64,000 nucleotides of DNA from Acidimicrobiaceae bacterium (GTDB lineage: Bacteria; Actinomycetota; Acidimicrobiia; Acidimicrobiales; RAAP-2): assembly GCA_027449885.1 (NCBI GenBank), contig DAIDKS010000016.1:32083-96082 (forward strand), given 5' to 3'. This document shows, one piece after another, positions 24,054 through 36,083 of this stretch; the first letter of the stretch is position 1, and each line of letters opens with the position of its first letter. A program made the position numbers and the translations under genes. Under the pieces are notes generated by a model. That model was not told the origin of the DNA, did no database searches, and saw nothing but the letters and a program-made list of their open reading frames with translations.

Positions 24054-25469
24054 GTGGCGAACGAGGTGCAGGAATTCGACGTAGTGATCGTCGGCGGCGG
24101 ACCCGGAGGCTACGCCGCTGCCCTCTACGGCGCGGCGGCCGGACTGTCCATCGCCATGGTCGAGCGGGACAAGGTGGGCGGCACGTGCCTCCACCGCGGA
24201 TGCGTGCCCGCGAAGGAGTTCCTGGAGACGGCCCACGTCCGGCGCACGCTGGAGCACGCGGGGGCGTTCGGATTCCAGACCGGTGACGTCGCGGTCGACT
24301 TCTCGGTCAGTCAGGCTCGCAAGAACGACGTGGTCGGACGCCTGCACAAGGGACTGAGCGGCCTTCTGAAGGGTCGCAAGGTGACGATCTTCGAGGGCAC
24401 CGGCCGCCTCGAGGCCGACCTCACGGTCAGCGTCGCCGACGGCGCCGACGCGGGCGTCGTCGCGCGCGGCCGTCACGTGATCCTGGCCGCTGGCTCGGTG
24501 CCGCGCACGCTGCCCGGATTCGATGTCGACGGCCAGTTCGTCGTGACGTCGGACGAGTTCCTCGACCTCACGAGCCTGCCCGCTCGCGCGGTCGTGATCG
24601 GCGGCGGGGCCATCGGATGTGAGTTCGCGTCGATGCTGTCGGACATGGGCAGCGCGGTCACCATCCTCGAAGGTCTGCCGACGATCCTGGCCGGCTGCGA
24701 CGCCGACGTCGTGAGCGTGGTGCAGCGCGCCTTCAAGAAGCGGGGCATCGAGGTCCGCACGGGCGTCACGGTGGCCGGGCACGCCCCGCAGGGCTCCTCG
24801 ACCACCGTGCGCGTCGAGGGGGGCGACGACGTCGAGACCGACATGGTCGTCCTCGCCATCGGCCGACGCCCGCGCACCGAGGGCCTCCTCGCGGAGGGCA
24901 CCGGGGTCGAGGTGAACGAGAAGGGCTTCGTCGTGGCCGACGCGATGATGCGTACCGCGAACCCGAAGGTGTTCGCGATCGGTGACGTGGTCGCCAACAC
25001 GCCCCAACTGGCTCACGTCGGCTTCGCCGAGGCCATCGTCGCGATCAAGACCATCCTCGGTGAGCCCGTCGTACCGGTCGACTACGACCGAGTGCCGTGG
25101 GCGATCTACTCGAATCCCGAGGTGGCCTTCGTGGGACTCTCCGAGGCGGCCGCCAAGGAGCGGGGCTACGAGGTCGTGGTGAAGAAGGACCCCTTCGGCG
25201 GCAACAGTCGCGCCCAGATCATCGGCGACACCGATGGGGTCGTGAAGGTGATCGCGGAGAAGCGCCCCGACGGCTCGGCGGGCCAAATCCTCGGTGTCCA
25301 CATGGCCGGTCCGTGGGTGACCGAGCAGCTGAGCGGGGGCTACTACGCGGTGAACTGGGAGGCGACGGCGGAAGAGGCCGCTGCGCTGATCCAGCCGCAC
25401 CCGTCCCTGTCGGAGACCTTCGGCGAGACGCTGTTGGCCCTAGCTGGTCGGGGGCTCCACGTTGGCTGA
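24054..25469 (+). CDS. lpdA: Dihydrolipoyl dehydrogenase
   Basis: This 471-residue FAD disulfide oxidoreductase re-oxidises dihydrolipoamide. It has the FAD motif VVIVGGGPGGYAAALYGA, redox pair GGTCLHRGCVPAKEFL, NAD motif AVVIGGGAIGCEFASML, FAIGDVVANTPQLAHVGFAEA and the active-site His-Glu in IQPHPSLSETFGE. GTG 24054 has AAGGGA about 7 bases upstream; GTG 24039 in the same frame is the alternative. It is followed, with overlap, by an E2 gene and then by the lipoate-synthesis fusion, an operon devoted to lipoylated enzymes. Confidence 0.93.
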   Translation: MANEVQEFDVVIVGGGPGGYAAALYGAAAGLSIAMVERDKVGGTCLHRGCVPAKEFLETAHVRRTLEHAGAFGFQTGDVAVDFSVSQARKNDVVGRLHKGLSGLLKGRKVTIFEGTGRLEADLTVSVADGADAGVVARGRHVILAAGSVPRTLPGFDVDGQFVVTSDEFLDLTSLPARAVVIGGGAIGCEFASMLSDMGSAVTILEGLPTILAGCDADVVSVVQRAFKKRGIEVRTGVTVAGHAPQGSSTTVRVEGGDDVETDMVVLAIGRRPRTEGLLAEGTGVEVNEKGFVVADAMMRTANPKVFAIGDVVANTPQLAHVGFAEAIVAIKTILGEPVVPVDYDRVPWAIYSNPEVAFVGLSEAAAKERGYEVVVKKDPFGGNSRAQIIGDTDGVVKVIAEKRPDGSAGQILGVHMAGPWVTEQLSGGYYAVNWEATAEEAAALIQPHPSLSETFGETLLALAGRGLHVG

Positions 25470-26652
25470 CGTCACCCTCCCGTCGCTCGGCGAGTCGGTG
25501 ACCGAGGGAATCATCACGCGTTGGTTCAAGAAGGTCGGCGACGCCGTCGCTCGTGACGAGCCGCTCTTCGAGGTCTCGACGGACAAGGTGGACTCGGAGA
25601 TGCCGTCGCCGGCCGCCGGCGTCCTCGTGGCGATCCTCGCGGACGAGGGCGACACGGTGGAGACGGGCTCGCGCGTCGCCGTCATCGACGAGGGGGCGAC
25701 CGCCGCGGCCACCCCCGCGTCACCCGCAGCCGCGGCCGCTCCCGCTCCCGCTCCGGCGACCCCGGAGCGGCCCGCGGCTCCCACGCCGAGTGTCGCCGCA
25801 TCGTCCGACGGGCCCGTCGGCGTCGTGATGTCGCCGGTCGTGCGTCGCATCCTGGCGGACGGTGGCGTCGACCCGTCCCGCGTGCGGGGGTCGGGGCCCG
25901 GTGGCGCCGTCACGCGACGCGACGCCGAGCGGGCGGTGGCACAAGGGCCCAGTGACGAGGTGGTCGTCGAGCTCACGCACGGTCAGCGGCGCATGGGGCA
26001 GCACATGGCCCTGTCGCTGCAGGTCGCGCCGCACGGCTTCGTCGCGATCGAGGTCGACGCGTCCGTGTTCGATCGACTCGACGGCGTCGGCCGTGTCTCT
26101 CGCGACGGTGTCCCGATCCCGGACGAGGTGGTCGTCGGCCTCGCGGCCGTTCGGGCCCTGGGTGAGTTCGAGGTCCTGAACGCGACCTACGCCGGGGACG
26201 AGCTGGTGATCCATCGCACGGTCAACCTCGGCTTCTTGCGCGAGGTCCCGCGCGACGGATTGCTGGTGCCCGTGGTGCACGCCGCGGCGGGACTGACCCT
26301 GCGGGCGCTCGCCCGCCGGTCGGCCGACCTCGCCGAGCGCGTCGCCACTCGGCAGCTGAACACCGACGACCTCATGGGGGGGACCTTCACCCTGGTGGGG
26401 CCGACGGGCGGTGCGACGCTCGTCCACGTGCCGATCATCATCCAGCCCCAGGTCGCGATCCTCGCGATGGGTGCCGTGCGTCGCGTCCCGGTCGTCGTCG
26501 AGCGCGACGGCCAGGTCATCGTGGAGCCCGGGCGTCGGGTCGTGCTGGGCCTCTCCTTCGATCAGCGAGTCTGCGAGCCGTTCGTCGCTACCGCCTATCT
26601 CGAGAGGGTGGCGGAGCTGCTCGCCGGACTCGACATCGAGAGCGAGCGCTAG
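25462..26652 (+). CDS. Lipoyl-domain 2-oxo acid dehydrogenase E2 homologue with a degenerate catalytic site
   Basis: This 396-residue protein starts at TTG 25462, eight bases inside lpdA. Its order is a lipoyl domain (1-78, lipoyl lysine K42 in STDKVDSEMPSP), an Ala/Pro linker (80-110), an E3-binding domain (about 115-150: SPVVRRILADGGVDPSRVRG) and an acyltransferase-fold domain. The normal active-site motif DHRxxDG near the end is D367-Q-R-V-C-E-P: His is Gln, Asp is Glu and Gly is Pro. DNA codons (CAG, GAG CCG) confirm this. It should bind E3 and carry lipoate, but classical acyl transfer is doubtful. No E1 gene is adjacent. Confidence 0.85.
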   Translation: MADVTLPSLGESVTEGIITRWFKKVGDAVARDEPLFEVSTDKVDSEMPSPAAGVLVAILADEGDTVETGSRVAVIDEGATAAATPASPAAAAAPAPAPATPERPAAPTPSVAASSDGPVGVVMSPVVRRILADGGVDPSRVRGSGPGGAVTRRDAERAVAQGPSDEVVVELTHGQRRMGQHMALSLQVAPHGFVAIEVDASVFDRLDGVGRVSRDGVPIPDEVVVGLAAVRALGEFEVLNATYAGDELVIHRTVNLGFLREVPRDGLLVPVVHAAAGLTLRALARRSADLAERVATRQLNTDDLMGGTFTLVGPTGGATLVHVPIIIQPQVAILAMGAVRRVPVVVERDGQVIVEPGRRVVLGLSFDQRVCEPFVATAYLERVAELLAGLDIESER

Positions 26653-28278
26653 ATGCTGCGTCGTCGTCACGTGGGACGGGTGCCGTTCGCCGAGGCGAAC
26701 GACTTCCAGCGAGCGTTGCTCAACGCCGCGGACGACTACGTCATCGTGATGGAGCACCCGCCGACGTACACGCGTGGCGTACGGGCCACCGACGACCACT
26801 TCCTCGTCCCCCTCGCGAGTCTCGACGCGGTGGTGGTGGACGCCGATCGCGGAGGTGACGTCACCTACCACGGACCCGGCCAGGTCGTGGCGTGGGCGGT
26901 CGTCACCGTGGCCGACGACCCCGGGGCGGGGCGCGAGCACGTGCGCCGACTCGAGGATGCCGTGATCGACACCGTCACGTCGTTCGACCCCGAGCGCCGG
27001 TTGGGGGAGGTCGGGCGTCTCGATGGGTATCCCGGTGTGTGGGTCCACCTCGACGGTCGACCCGCGAAGATCGCGGCCGTCGGCGTGCGCACCGAGCGTG
27101 ATCGTGAGGGTCGACGCCGCACCCTGCACGGTGTGGCGCTAAACGTCGACGTCGACCTCGCGGCGTTCTCACTCATCGTGCCCTGCGGCATTCCCGACAA
27201 GCCGGTGACGTCACTGCAGCGCGAGGGCCTCGTCGTCACGTCGCGCGACGTGGAGGATCGACTCGGCCGGGCGCTCGAGGAGCGCCTCGGCGGGCCGGGC
27301 ACGGTGGCGTCCGTCGATCGGGCTCCCGCCGAAGCCGGAACCGAGCGACCACTGATCCGGCGACTGCGTCGGGCCGGCGTCGACCCCGACGCCGGAATCG
27401 ACGTGCGCAGCCGTAAGCCGGACTGGTTGCGCGTCGAGGCCCACATGGGCGAGCGCTACGGCGCGTTGCGACGCCTCACCGAGGACCTCCGCCTGGTCAC
27501 GGTGTGCGAGGAGGCGGGCTGCCCCAACATCTTCGAGTGCTGGGACGCCGGCACCGCGACCTTCATGGTGAACGGCGAGCGGTGCACGCGGGCGTGCGGG
27601 TTCTGTCTCGTGGATACGCGCAAGCCCCTCGCCCTCGACCCCACCGAACCAGATCGAGTCGCGGAGGCGGTGGTCCGTCTCGGACTGCGCCACGCCGTCG
27701 TCACCTGCGTCGCCCGCGACGACCTGGCCGATGGCGGGGCCGGAGCCATCGCCCGCACGATCGCCGCGATCCGCGAGCGCTCGCCCGAGACGGCGGTCGA
27801 GGTGTTGATCAGCGACGTGAAGGGCGATCCCGACGCGCTCCAACTGATCCTCGACGCCCGACCCGACGTGCTCAATCACAACGTCGAGACCGTGGCGCGC
27901 CTACAGCGGGCGGTACGGCCGAGCGCCGGCTACCTTCGTTCGCTGACGGTGCTCGCCCGAGCCGGGGCTCAGGGGCTGACGACCAAGTCGGGGCTGATGG
28001 TCGGCCTTGGCGAGACCGCCGACGAGGTGGAAGAGACGTTGGCCGACCTCGCGGCCGTCGGGGTCTCGATCGCGACCATCGGCCAGTACGTGCGGCCGAC
28101 CACGAACCACATCCCGGTCCAGCGCTGGTGGCGGCCGGAGGAGTTCGACGACCTCGCCGCGCGCGGACGGCGCCTGGGTCTGGCTCACGTCCAGTCGACG
28201 CCGCTGACCCGGTCGAGCTACCACGCCGGCGAGGCGCTGCGCGAGGCGACGCCGGTGGCGGCGCCGTCGCGTCGCTAG
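26653..28278 (+). CDS. Bifunctional octanoyltransferase-lipoyl synthase (LipB-LipA fusion)
   Basis: One uninterrupted 541-residue frame joins two lipoate enzymes. Residues 1-215 are LipB: DRGGDVTYHGPGQ, catalytic Lys in PAKIAAVGV (K139) and acyl-enzyme Cys in IVPCGIPDKPVTS (C178). Residues 240-541 are the radical-SAM LipA: auxiliary-cluster cysteines C285, C290, C296 (TVCEEAGCPNIFECW), SAM-cluster C311, C315, C318 (CTRACGFC) and the final TRSSYHAGEAL. LipB moves octanoate to the lipoyl lysine and LipA adds two sulfurs. The ATG follows the E2 stop with no gap. All key residues of both halves are present, so both activities are expected. Confidence 0.93.
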   Translation: MLRRRHVGRVPFAEANDFQRALLNAADDYVIVMEHPPTYTRGVRATDDHFLVPLASLDAVVVDADRGGDVTYHGPGQVVAWAVVTVADDPGAGREHVRRLEDAVIDTVTSFDPERRLGEVGRLDGYPGVWVHLDGRPAKIAAVGVRTERDREGRRRTLHGVALNVDVDLAAFSLIVPCGIPDKPVTSLQREGLVVTSRDVEDRLGRALEERLGGPGTVASVDRAPAEAGTERPLIRRLRRAGVDPDAGIDVRSRKPDWLRVEAHMGERYGALRRLTEDLRLVTVCEEAGCPNIFECWDAGTATFMVNGERCTRACGFCLVDTRKPLALDPTEPDRVAEAVVRLGLRHAVVTCVARDDLADGGAGAIARTIAAIRERSPETAVEVLISDVKGDPDALQLILDARPDVLNHNVETVARLQRAVRPSAGYLRSLTVLARAGAQGLTTKSGLMVGLGETADEVEETLADLAAVGVSIATIGQYVRPTTNHIPVQRWWRPEEFDDLAARGRRLGLAHVQSTPLTRSSYHAGEALREATPVAAPSRR

Positions 28279-28282
28279 AGCC

Positions 28283-29806
28283 CTACCCGTACACCGTCGC
28301 GATATTGCCCGCCGATGGCTGGTGACGGCCCGCCGGGCCGGCGCCGAAGAGGGTGAGGATGTTCTGGGTCGCCCGCTGCAGGACCGGGGTGACGCCGGGG
28401 AGTGGGGCCGGAACCCAGAAGTTGCCGAGGCGCGGCGCGTCCGAGAGGTCGAAGACCCAGTGACCCGTCCCGCTCGCGAAGACGCCGCCCCGGCCCGGGG
28501 CCGCGACGTAGGTCACGTCGCTGACCCCCCCTCCGACGGGGGAGTGGCCCAGGATCTCCACGTTCGCGGGCGTCGGTCCACCGAGATTGAAGTGATTGAA
28601 CTCGCCGCCGAGCGCACCCGGGAGGACGGATCCCGCGCGCACGCCGGTCCCGCGCCAGAGCCACGAGGTCGGATCGACCACGTGGAGGCTGCCCACACCG
28701 TCGACACCGCCGTAGATCGATCCGCTGAAGGTGCTCTCGGGCAGGTTGGAGGGCGGGGAGCTCCAGTTCACCGTGGCCGCGCCCGGGTCGGTCGCGGTGA
28801 TGGGGTCGGCGGTCGAGCGATAGTTGATCATGAGCCGATCGGGGCCGTTGACGCCCGGCTCGAAACGAATCTTGCGATAGCAGAAGTTCGCGCCGAAGAG
28901 CGCCAGGTTGACCCCAGCGGCGACGCCGTCGACGAGGGCCGCCCGCATGGCGGGCGAGTAGTACTCGTCGTGTCCGAGGGAGAGCAGGGCGCGGTGCCGC
29001 TGGAGCGTTGGTCCCCGCTGGTGGAGGTCGAGATCGGTCCAGTAGGCGAGGTCGAGCCCGAGGCGCTCGACCTCGAAGAGCAGGGGGAACTCGTTGCCCA
29101 CGAAGTCGGCCGCCCCGTTCGCGAACACTCGGTCGTAGGGTCGATTGAACGACACGCGTACGGCGCGGTTCGCGTTCGAGACCGTGACGCCACCGAGGGG
29201 GGTCGTCTGCCGGTAGAGGGAGAAGCCTCCCCAGGTGTTGTACGCCTGCCACGTGGTCACCGAGCTCTGGTAGACGAAGGCGGCGCGTGACGCGTCGTCA
29301 CGCACGAGGAGCGGGACGAAGCGGAACTCGTGACGGTCATTGTCCAGGCGGATCAAGTACTGGCCCGGTCGATACCGCTGGTCGAGATCGAGGTGGAACG
29401 ACGGCGACCAATGGCAGTCGACCGTGCCGTAGCGATCGGGTGCCGGCATGGCCTGGACACCACCCTTCAGGAAGGGACGGGACTCGACGAGCCGGGCGCC
29501 GAGTCCCTGGTAGTAGCCCATTCGAAAGACCCGAACGCGGTACGGGGTCGTCGAGGAGACGAAGACCGTCACCTTCTCCCCGAGGGCGGCGCTCGCGGCG
29601 CTGGCGTAGCCCTCGAGGGTCCCGGCGACGGCCGCGGGGCCGCGCAGCCAGCTGCCGTCACCCGTTCGCTCGTTCTCCTTGCGAACCCAGGTGCTCAGGG
29701 GCAGGGTCGCCGCACCGGCACCAGGGGGGAAGGCGGCGGCGAGGGCCGCGCCGGCCGCGGCGCTCGCGGCACCGCGCAGGAAGTCACGTCGAGAGAGGGA
29801 GGGCAC
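28283..29806 (-). CDS. Tat-exported protein related to the N,N-dimethylformamidase large-subunit C-terminal domain
   Basis: This 507-residue exported protein starts at GTG 29806 with a Tat signal (SRRDFLRGAASAAAGAALAAAFPPG). The mature part has VFVSSTTPYRVRVFRMGYYQGLGARLV, a beta-sandwich start, then FVYQSSVTTWQAYNTWGG, SFNRPYD, LLFEVERLGLDLAYWTDLDLH and ALLSLGHDEYYSPAMRAAL. The WQAYN..GG and GHDEYW-like strings are those of the dimethylformamidase-type domain, also found in many uncharacterised secreted actinobacterial proteins. The substrate is unknown and amidase activity should not be assumed. It is probably leaderless. Confidence 0.7.
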   Translation of the reverse strand: MPSLSRRDFLRGAASAAAGAALAAAFPPGAGAATLPLSTWVRKENERTGDGSWLRGPAAVAGTLEGYASAASAALGEKVTVFVSSTTPYRVRVFRMGYYQGLGARLVESRPFLKGGVQAMPAPDRYGTVDCHWSPSFHLDLDQRYRPGQYLIRLDNDRHEFRFVPLLVRDDASRAAFVYQSSVTTWQAYNTWGGFSLYRQTTPLGGVTVSNANRAVRVSFNRPYDRVFANGAADFVGNEFPLLFEVERLGLDLAYWTDLDLHQRGPTLQRHRALLSLGHDEYYSPAMRAALVDGVAAGVNLALFGANFCYRKIRFEPGVNGPDRLMINYRSTADPITATDPGAATVNWSSPPSNLPESTFSGSIYGGVDGVGSLHVVDPTSWLWRGTGVRAGSVLPGALGGEFNHFNLGGPTPANVEILGHSPVGGGVSDVTYVAAPGRGGVFASGTGHWVFDLSDAPRLGNFWVPAPLPGVTPVLQRATQNILTLFGAGPAGRHQPSAGNIATVYG

Positions 29807-29812
29807 AGGGCC

Positions 29813-29818
29813 ACTGTA
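29813..29818 (-). promoter_or_regulatory. Putative -10 element of the Tat-protein gene
   Basis: TACAGT on the minus strand, 6 bases before GTG 29806. Confidence 0.5.
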
Positions 29819-29855
29819 GACACGCGAACCGGAGGGGTCCCGTCGCCCCGGACTC

Positions 29856-33338
<3,483 letters not shown>

Positions 33339-33345
33339 TGCGTCG

Positions 33346-33351
33346 AGGCTA
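33346..33351 (-). promoter_or_regulatory. Extended -10 element of metH
   Basis: CCGG-TAGCCT on the minus strand, 7 bases before ATG 33338. No cobalamin riboswitch fits in this 44-base divergent gap. Confidence 0.55.
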
Positions 33352-33370
33352 CCGGTCGTTGTCGGATCAC

Positions 33371-33376
33371 TACGCT
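33371..33376 (+). promoter_or_regulatory. Putative -10 element of the cobalamin adenosyltransferase operon
   Basis: TACGCT, 6 bases before GTG 33383. Confidence 0.55.
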
Positions 33377-33382
33377 GGCGTC

Positions 33383-33925
33383 GTGCGCATCTACACCCGC
33401 GGCGGCGACGACGGGACGACCGGACTCTACTTCGGCGGCCGCGTCGCGAAGAGCTCCGATCCCATCGAGGTGAACGGGGCGGTCGACGAGGCCCAGGCGG
33501 CCCTGGGCTGGGCCCGTTCCCAGGCGACCGGGAGCCCCCGGTTGGCTGCACTGCTGCTCGACGTCCAGCGCGACCTGTGGGTGCTCATGGCCGAGGTGGC
33601 CACGCTCCCCGAGAATCGCCACAAGTTGACGCCGGGCCAGTCCTCGGTGACCCACGAGATGATCGACCGCCTCGAGCGCGAGATCGACGGGCTGAGCGCG
33701 GAGATCGAGATGCCCCGTGAGTTCATCGTCCCGGGGGAGAACCCGGTGTCCGCCGCGCTCGACGTCGCGAGGACGGTCGTGCGCCGCGCCGAGCGGACGG
33801 CCGTCGGCTACCCCCTCGAGGGCAGCCTCGTCGTGCCCTACCTGAATCGCCTCAGCGACCTGACGTGGACCATGGCCCGCTGGGCGGAGGGTCCCGAGCA
33901 CCGCACCGCGCGGACCTCGCGATAG
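33383..33925 (+). CDS. Cob(I)alamin adenosyltransferase, PduO type
   Basis: This 180-residue protein makes adenosylcobalamin from ATP and cob(I)alamin. Family motifs: the N-terminal YTRGGDDGTTGLYFGGRVAKSS ATP-binding stretch, EVNGAVDEAQAALGWAR, LLDVQRDLWVLMAEVAT, and the C-terminal ARTVVRRAERTAV...PYLNRLSDLTWTMARW. Its product is the cofactor of the methylmalonyl-CoA mutase at 37827. GTG 33383 is 6 bases after a -10 element. The aminopeptidase gene begins 2 bases after the stop. Confidence 0.93.
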   Translation: MRIYTRGGDDGTTGLYFGGRVAKSSDPIEVNGAVDEAQAALGWARSQATGSPRLAALLLDVQRDLWVLMAEVATLPENRHKLTPGQSSVTHEMIDRLEREIDGLSAEIEMPREFIVPGENPVSAALDVARTVVRRAERTAVGYPLEGSLVVPYLNRLSDLTWTMARWAEGPEHRTARTSR

Positions 33926-33927
33926 CC

Positions 33928-35415
33928 GTGCGCCGCGCCCGCGTCACCTCCCGCGACGGCCTGAGCCGGCCGACTCTCGTCGTCCCCGTCGTCGTCGATG
34001 CCGACGGAGCCCACCTGTCGTCATCGATTCCGGCGGATCTCGGCGGCCACTCGCTCGAGCGCCTCGTTCCGCCGGAGACGTGCCGTCGACACGGCCTCAG
34101 TGAGACGGCGGGGAGCACGCTGACCTGGGCGTCGCCGGGGCGGTCGACCGTCGTGCTCGTCTCCGTGGGCGCCGAGGCCGCCGATCTCGATCGCTGGCGC
34201 CGGGCCGGGGCGGCCGCTCTGCGGCTCGCGGGAACCGAGGACCTCTGTGCGGTGCTGCCCGTCGACGGGTTGGAGCACCCGGGTGACGTCGCGGCCGCGC
34301 TCGTCGAGGGGGCCCTCCTCGCCAGCTACCAGTTCCGGGAGCGAGACGATGAGGCCTGGTTCGACGTCCTCCCCGTCGCGGACGGGCTGCCCAGTGTCGA
34401 GGTCCACGACGAGGTCACGCGGGGAGTCGCTCGCGGTGAGACGATCGCCGACGGCGTCAACTGGGCGAAGCGCCTGATCGACACCCCGGCGCGGGACCTG
34501 CCACCGCGAGAGTTGGCGAGCCGTTTCGTGACGCGGTTGGGTGCGGACCCGCACGTGACCGTCGACGTGTGGACCGAATCGAGGATCCGCGAGGAGCGTC
34601 TCGGGGGCCTGCTCGGCGTCGGGGCGGGGTCGGCGCAGCCGACCCGTCTGGTCCGTGCGACCTACGACCCGGCTCCGGGCGAGTCGCTGCCCCACCTGGT
34701 GCTCGTGGGCAAGGGCGTGACGTTCGACTCGGGGGGACTCTCGCTGAAGCCGGCCGAGAGCATGATGCAGATGAAGACGGACATGACGGGGGCCGCGGTC
34801 GTCGCGGCGGCCCTGTCGGTCGCGAGCCGTCTCGGCGTCGCGGCCCGTATCACCGCGATCACCCCGATCACCGAGAACCTCCCGGGGGAACGGGCGATGC
34901 GGCCGGGCGACGTCCTCACGATGCGTGACGGGACGACCGTCGAAGTCCTCAACACCGACGCCGAGGGGCGTCTCATCCTCGCCGACGCCCTCTGCCTCGC
35001 GGTCGAGGCCGAACCCGACGCGATCATCGACGTGGCCACTCTGACCGGAGCCCAGCGCGTCGCCCTGGGCGACGAGATCGGGGCCCTCTTCTCCACCGCC
35101 GACGATCTGGCCGACGACATCCTGCGGGCCGCGGGTCGAGCCGGCGAGGGGATGTGGCGGCTGCCCCTCGCTGAGGCCTACGCCTCCCAGCTCGAATCCG
35201 ACGTGGCCGACGTACGCAACATCGGACGTGGCCCCGGCGCCGGGGCGATCACGGCCGCCCTCGTCCTGAAGCGCTTCACCCAGGGTCGACCCTGGGCGCA
35301 CCTCGACATCGCTGGACCGGGACGCTCGGACTCGGTGCGGGGCTACGTCACGCGCGGCGGAACCGCCTTCGGAACGCGCACCCTCGTCGAACTCCTTCGG
35401 GCGCGGGCACGTTAG
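33928..35415 (+). CDS. pepA: Leucyl aminopeptidase (M17)
   Basis: This 495-residue metallopeptidase has the M17 motifs: GVNWAKRLIDTPARDLPP, the catalytic Lys and metal Asp in LVGKGVTFDSGGLSLKP, the MKTDMTGAAVV helix, and the signature NTDAEGRLILADAL with catalytic Arg. The C terminus has AHLDIAGPGRSD. It removes N-terminal residues from peptides in the cytoplasm. GTG 33928 gives a normal length and follows the adenosyltransferase stop by 2 bases. The 3' end overlaps the nitroreductase stop (TTAG). Confidence 0.92.
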   Translation: MRRARVTSRDGLSRPTLVVPVVVDADGAHLSSSIPADLGGHSLERLVPPETCRRHGLSETAGSTLTWASPGRSTVVLVSVGAEAADLDRWRRAGAAALRLAGTEDLCAVLPVDGLEHPGDVAAALVEGALLASYQFRERDDEAWFDVLPVADGLPSVEVHDEVTRGVARGETIADGVNWAKRLIDTPARDLPPRELASRFVTRLGADPHVTVDVWTESRIREERLGGLLGVGAGSAQPTRLVRATYDPAPGESLPHLVLVGKGVTFDSGGLSLKPAESMMQMKTDMTGAAVVAAALSVASRLGVAARITAITPITENLPGERAMRPGDVLTMRDGTTVEVLNTDAEGRLILADALCLAVEAEPDAIIDVATLTGAQRVALGDEIGALFSTADDLADDILRAAGRAGEGMWRLPLAEAYASQLESDVADVRNIGRGPGAGAITAALVLKRFTQGRPWAHLDIAGPGRSDSVRGYVTRGGTAFGTRTLVELLRARAR

Positions 35416-36008
35416 GCGCCGCGGCGCCGCACCCGCTCGGCGGGCGCGGGCACCGCGCGTCGCAGGGAGGACGACGGAGGATCGAGCCGGTCGGGATGCC
35501 CGACGAAGACGGTCGCGAAGAGCGACTCCTCGGGTGCGCCCAGCCACTCGAGCACTCGGGCGTCGTGGCGGAAGTTCCCCCAGAGCGCCGTGCCGAGACC
35601 CGCGTCCTGGACGAGTAGGAGGAGTGCCATCGTCGCCATGCCCGCGTCGCCGTGCCAGTAGGGAACGGGCCACGCGGTGGGGTCCGCGAGCCCACTAGCG
35701 GCCTTGTCGGGCTCGGCGTAACGAGCGGCGTAGTCCGCGGGCCGCGAGGTCACGACGACGAGGGCGCCGGCTCGGGCGAGGCCCGCGACCCGCCGCGACG
35801 CCGCTCGCCACTCGGCATCGGTGGCGCGCTCCACGTAGTCGGCGATCGACTCGGACCCGACGATCGTCATTCGCACCCCGCCGCAGTTGCCCGCCGTCGG
35901 CGCTCGCAGGGCGAGCGCGCACGAGCGCGCCAGCGCGTCGAGGTCGACGGGGTCGCCCGTGAAGGAGCGCGTCATGCGGCGGTCGGTGAGCAGAGTGGGG
36001 AGGTCCAC
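35412..36008 (-). CDS. Nitroreductase-family flavoprotein
   Basis: This 198-residue FMN protein has RRMTRSFTGDPVDLDAL at the N terminus, the ALRAPTAGNCGGVRMTIV stretch, GMATMALLLLVQDAGLGTALWGNF and a final FVGHPDRLDPP. These are the FMN-binding strings of the nitroreductase superfamily. Members reduce nitro groups or quinones, or act on flavins and F420-like substrates; the specific one is unknown. GTG 36008 has no strong ribosome binding site but a TAGACC stretch just upstream. Confidence 0.82.
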   Translation of the reverse strand: MDLPTLLTDRRMTRSFTGDPVDLDALARSCALALRAPTAGNCGGVRMTIVGSESIADYVERATDAEWRAASRRVAGLARAGALVVVTSRPADYAARYAEPDKAASGLADPTAWPVPYWHGDAGMATMALLLLVQDAGLGTALWGNFRHDARVLEWLGAPEESLFATVFVGHPDRLDPPSSSLRRAVPAPAERVRRRGA

Positions 36009-36053
36009 CTGAGGGGGTCTAGCAGGCGTTGCCCCCTTTGTCGACGTCCCCGG

Positions 36054-36059
36054 TAGGCT
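36054..36059 (+). promoter_or_regulatory. Extended -10 element of the rhodanese-MoeB gene
   Basis: CCGG-TAGGCT. The leader is about 18 bases with AAGGAGG at 36073-36079 before GTG 36084, so this transcript is not leaderless. Confidence 0.55.
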
Positions 36060-36083
36060 TTCCCCACCGCCCAAGGAGGTTCC

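Noticed and set aside
33339..33382. Cobalamin riboswitch between metH and the adenosyltransferase gene
   Set aside because: Only 44 bases separate the starts; a B12 riboswitch needs about 200.
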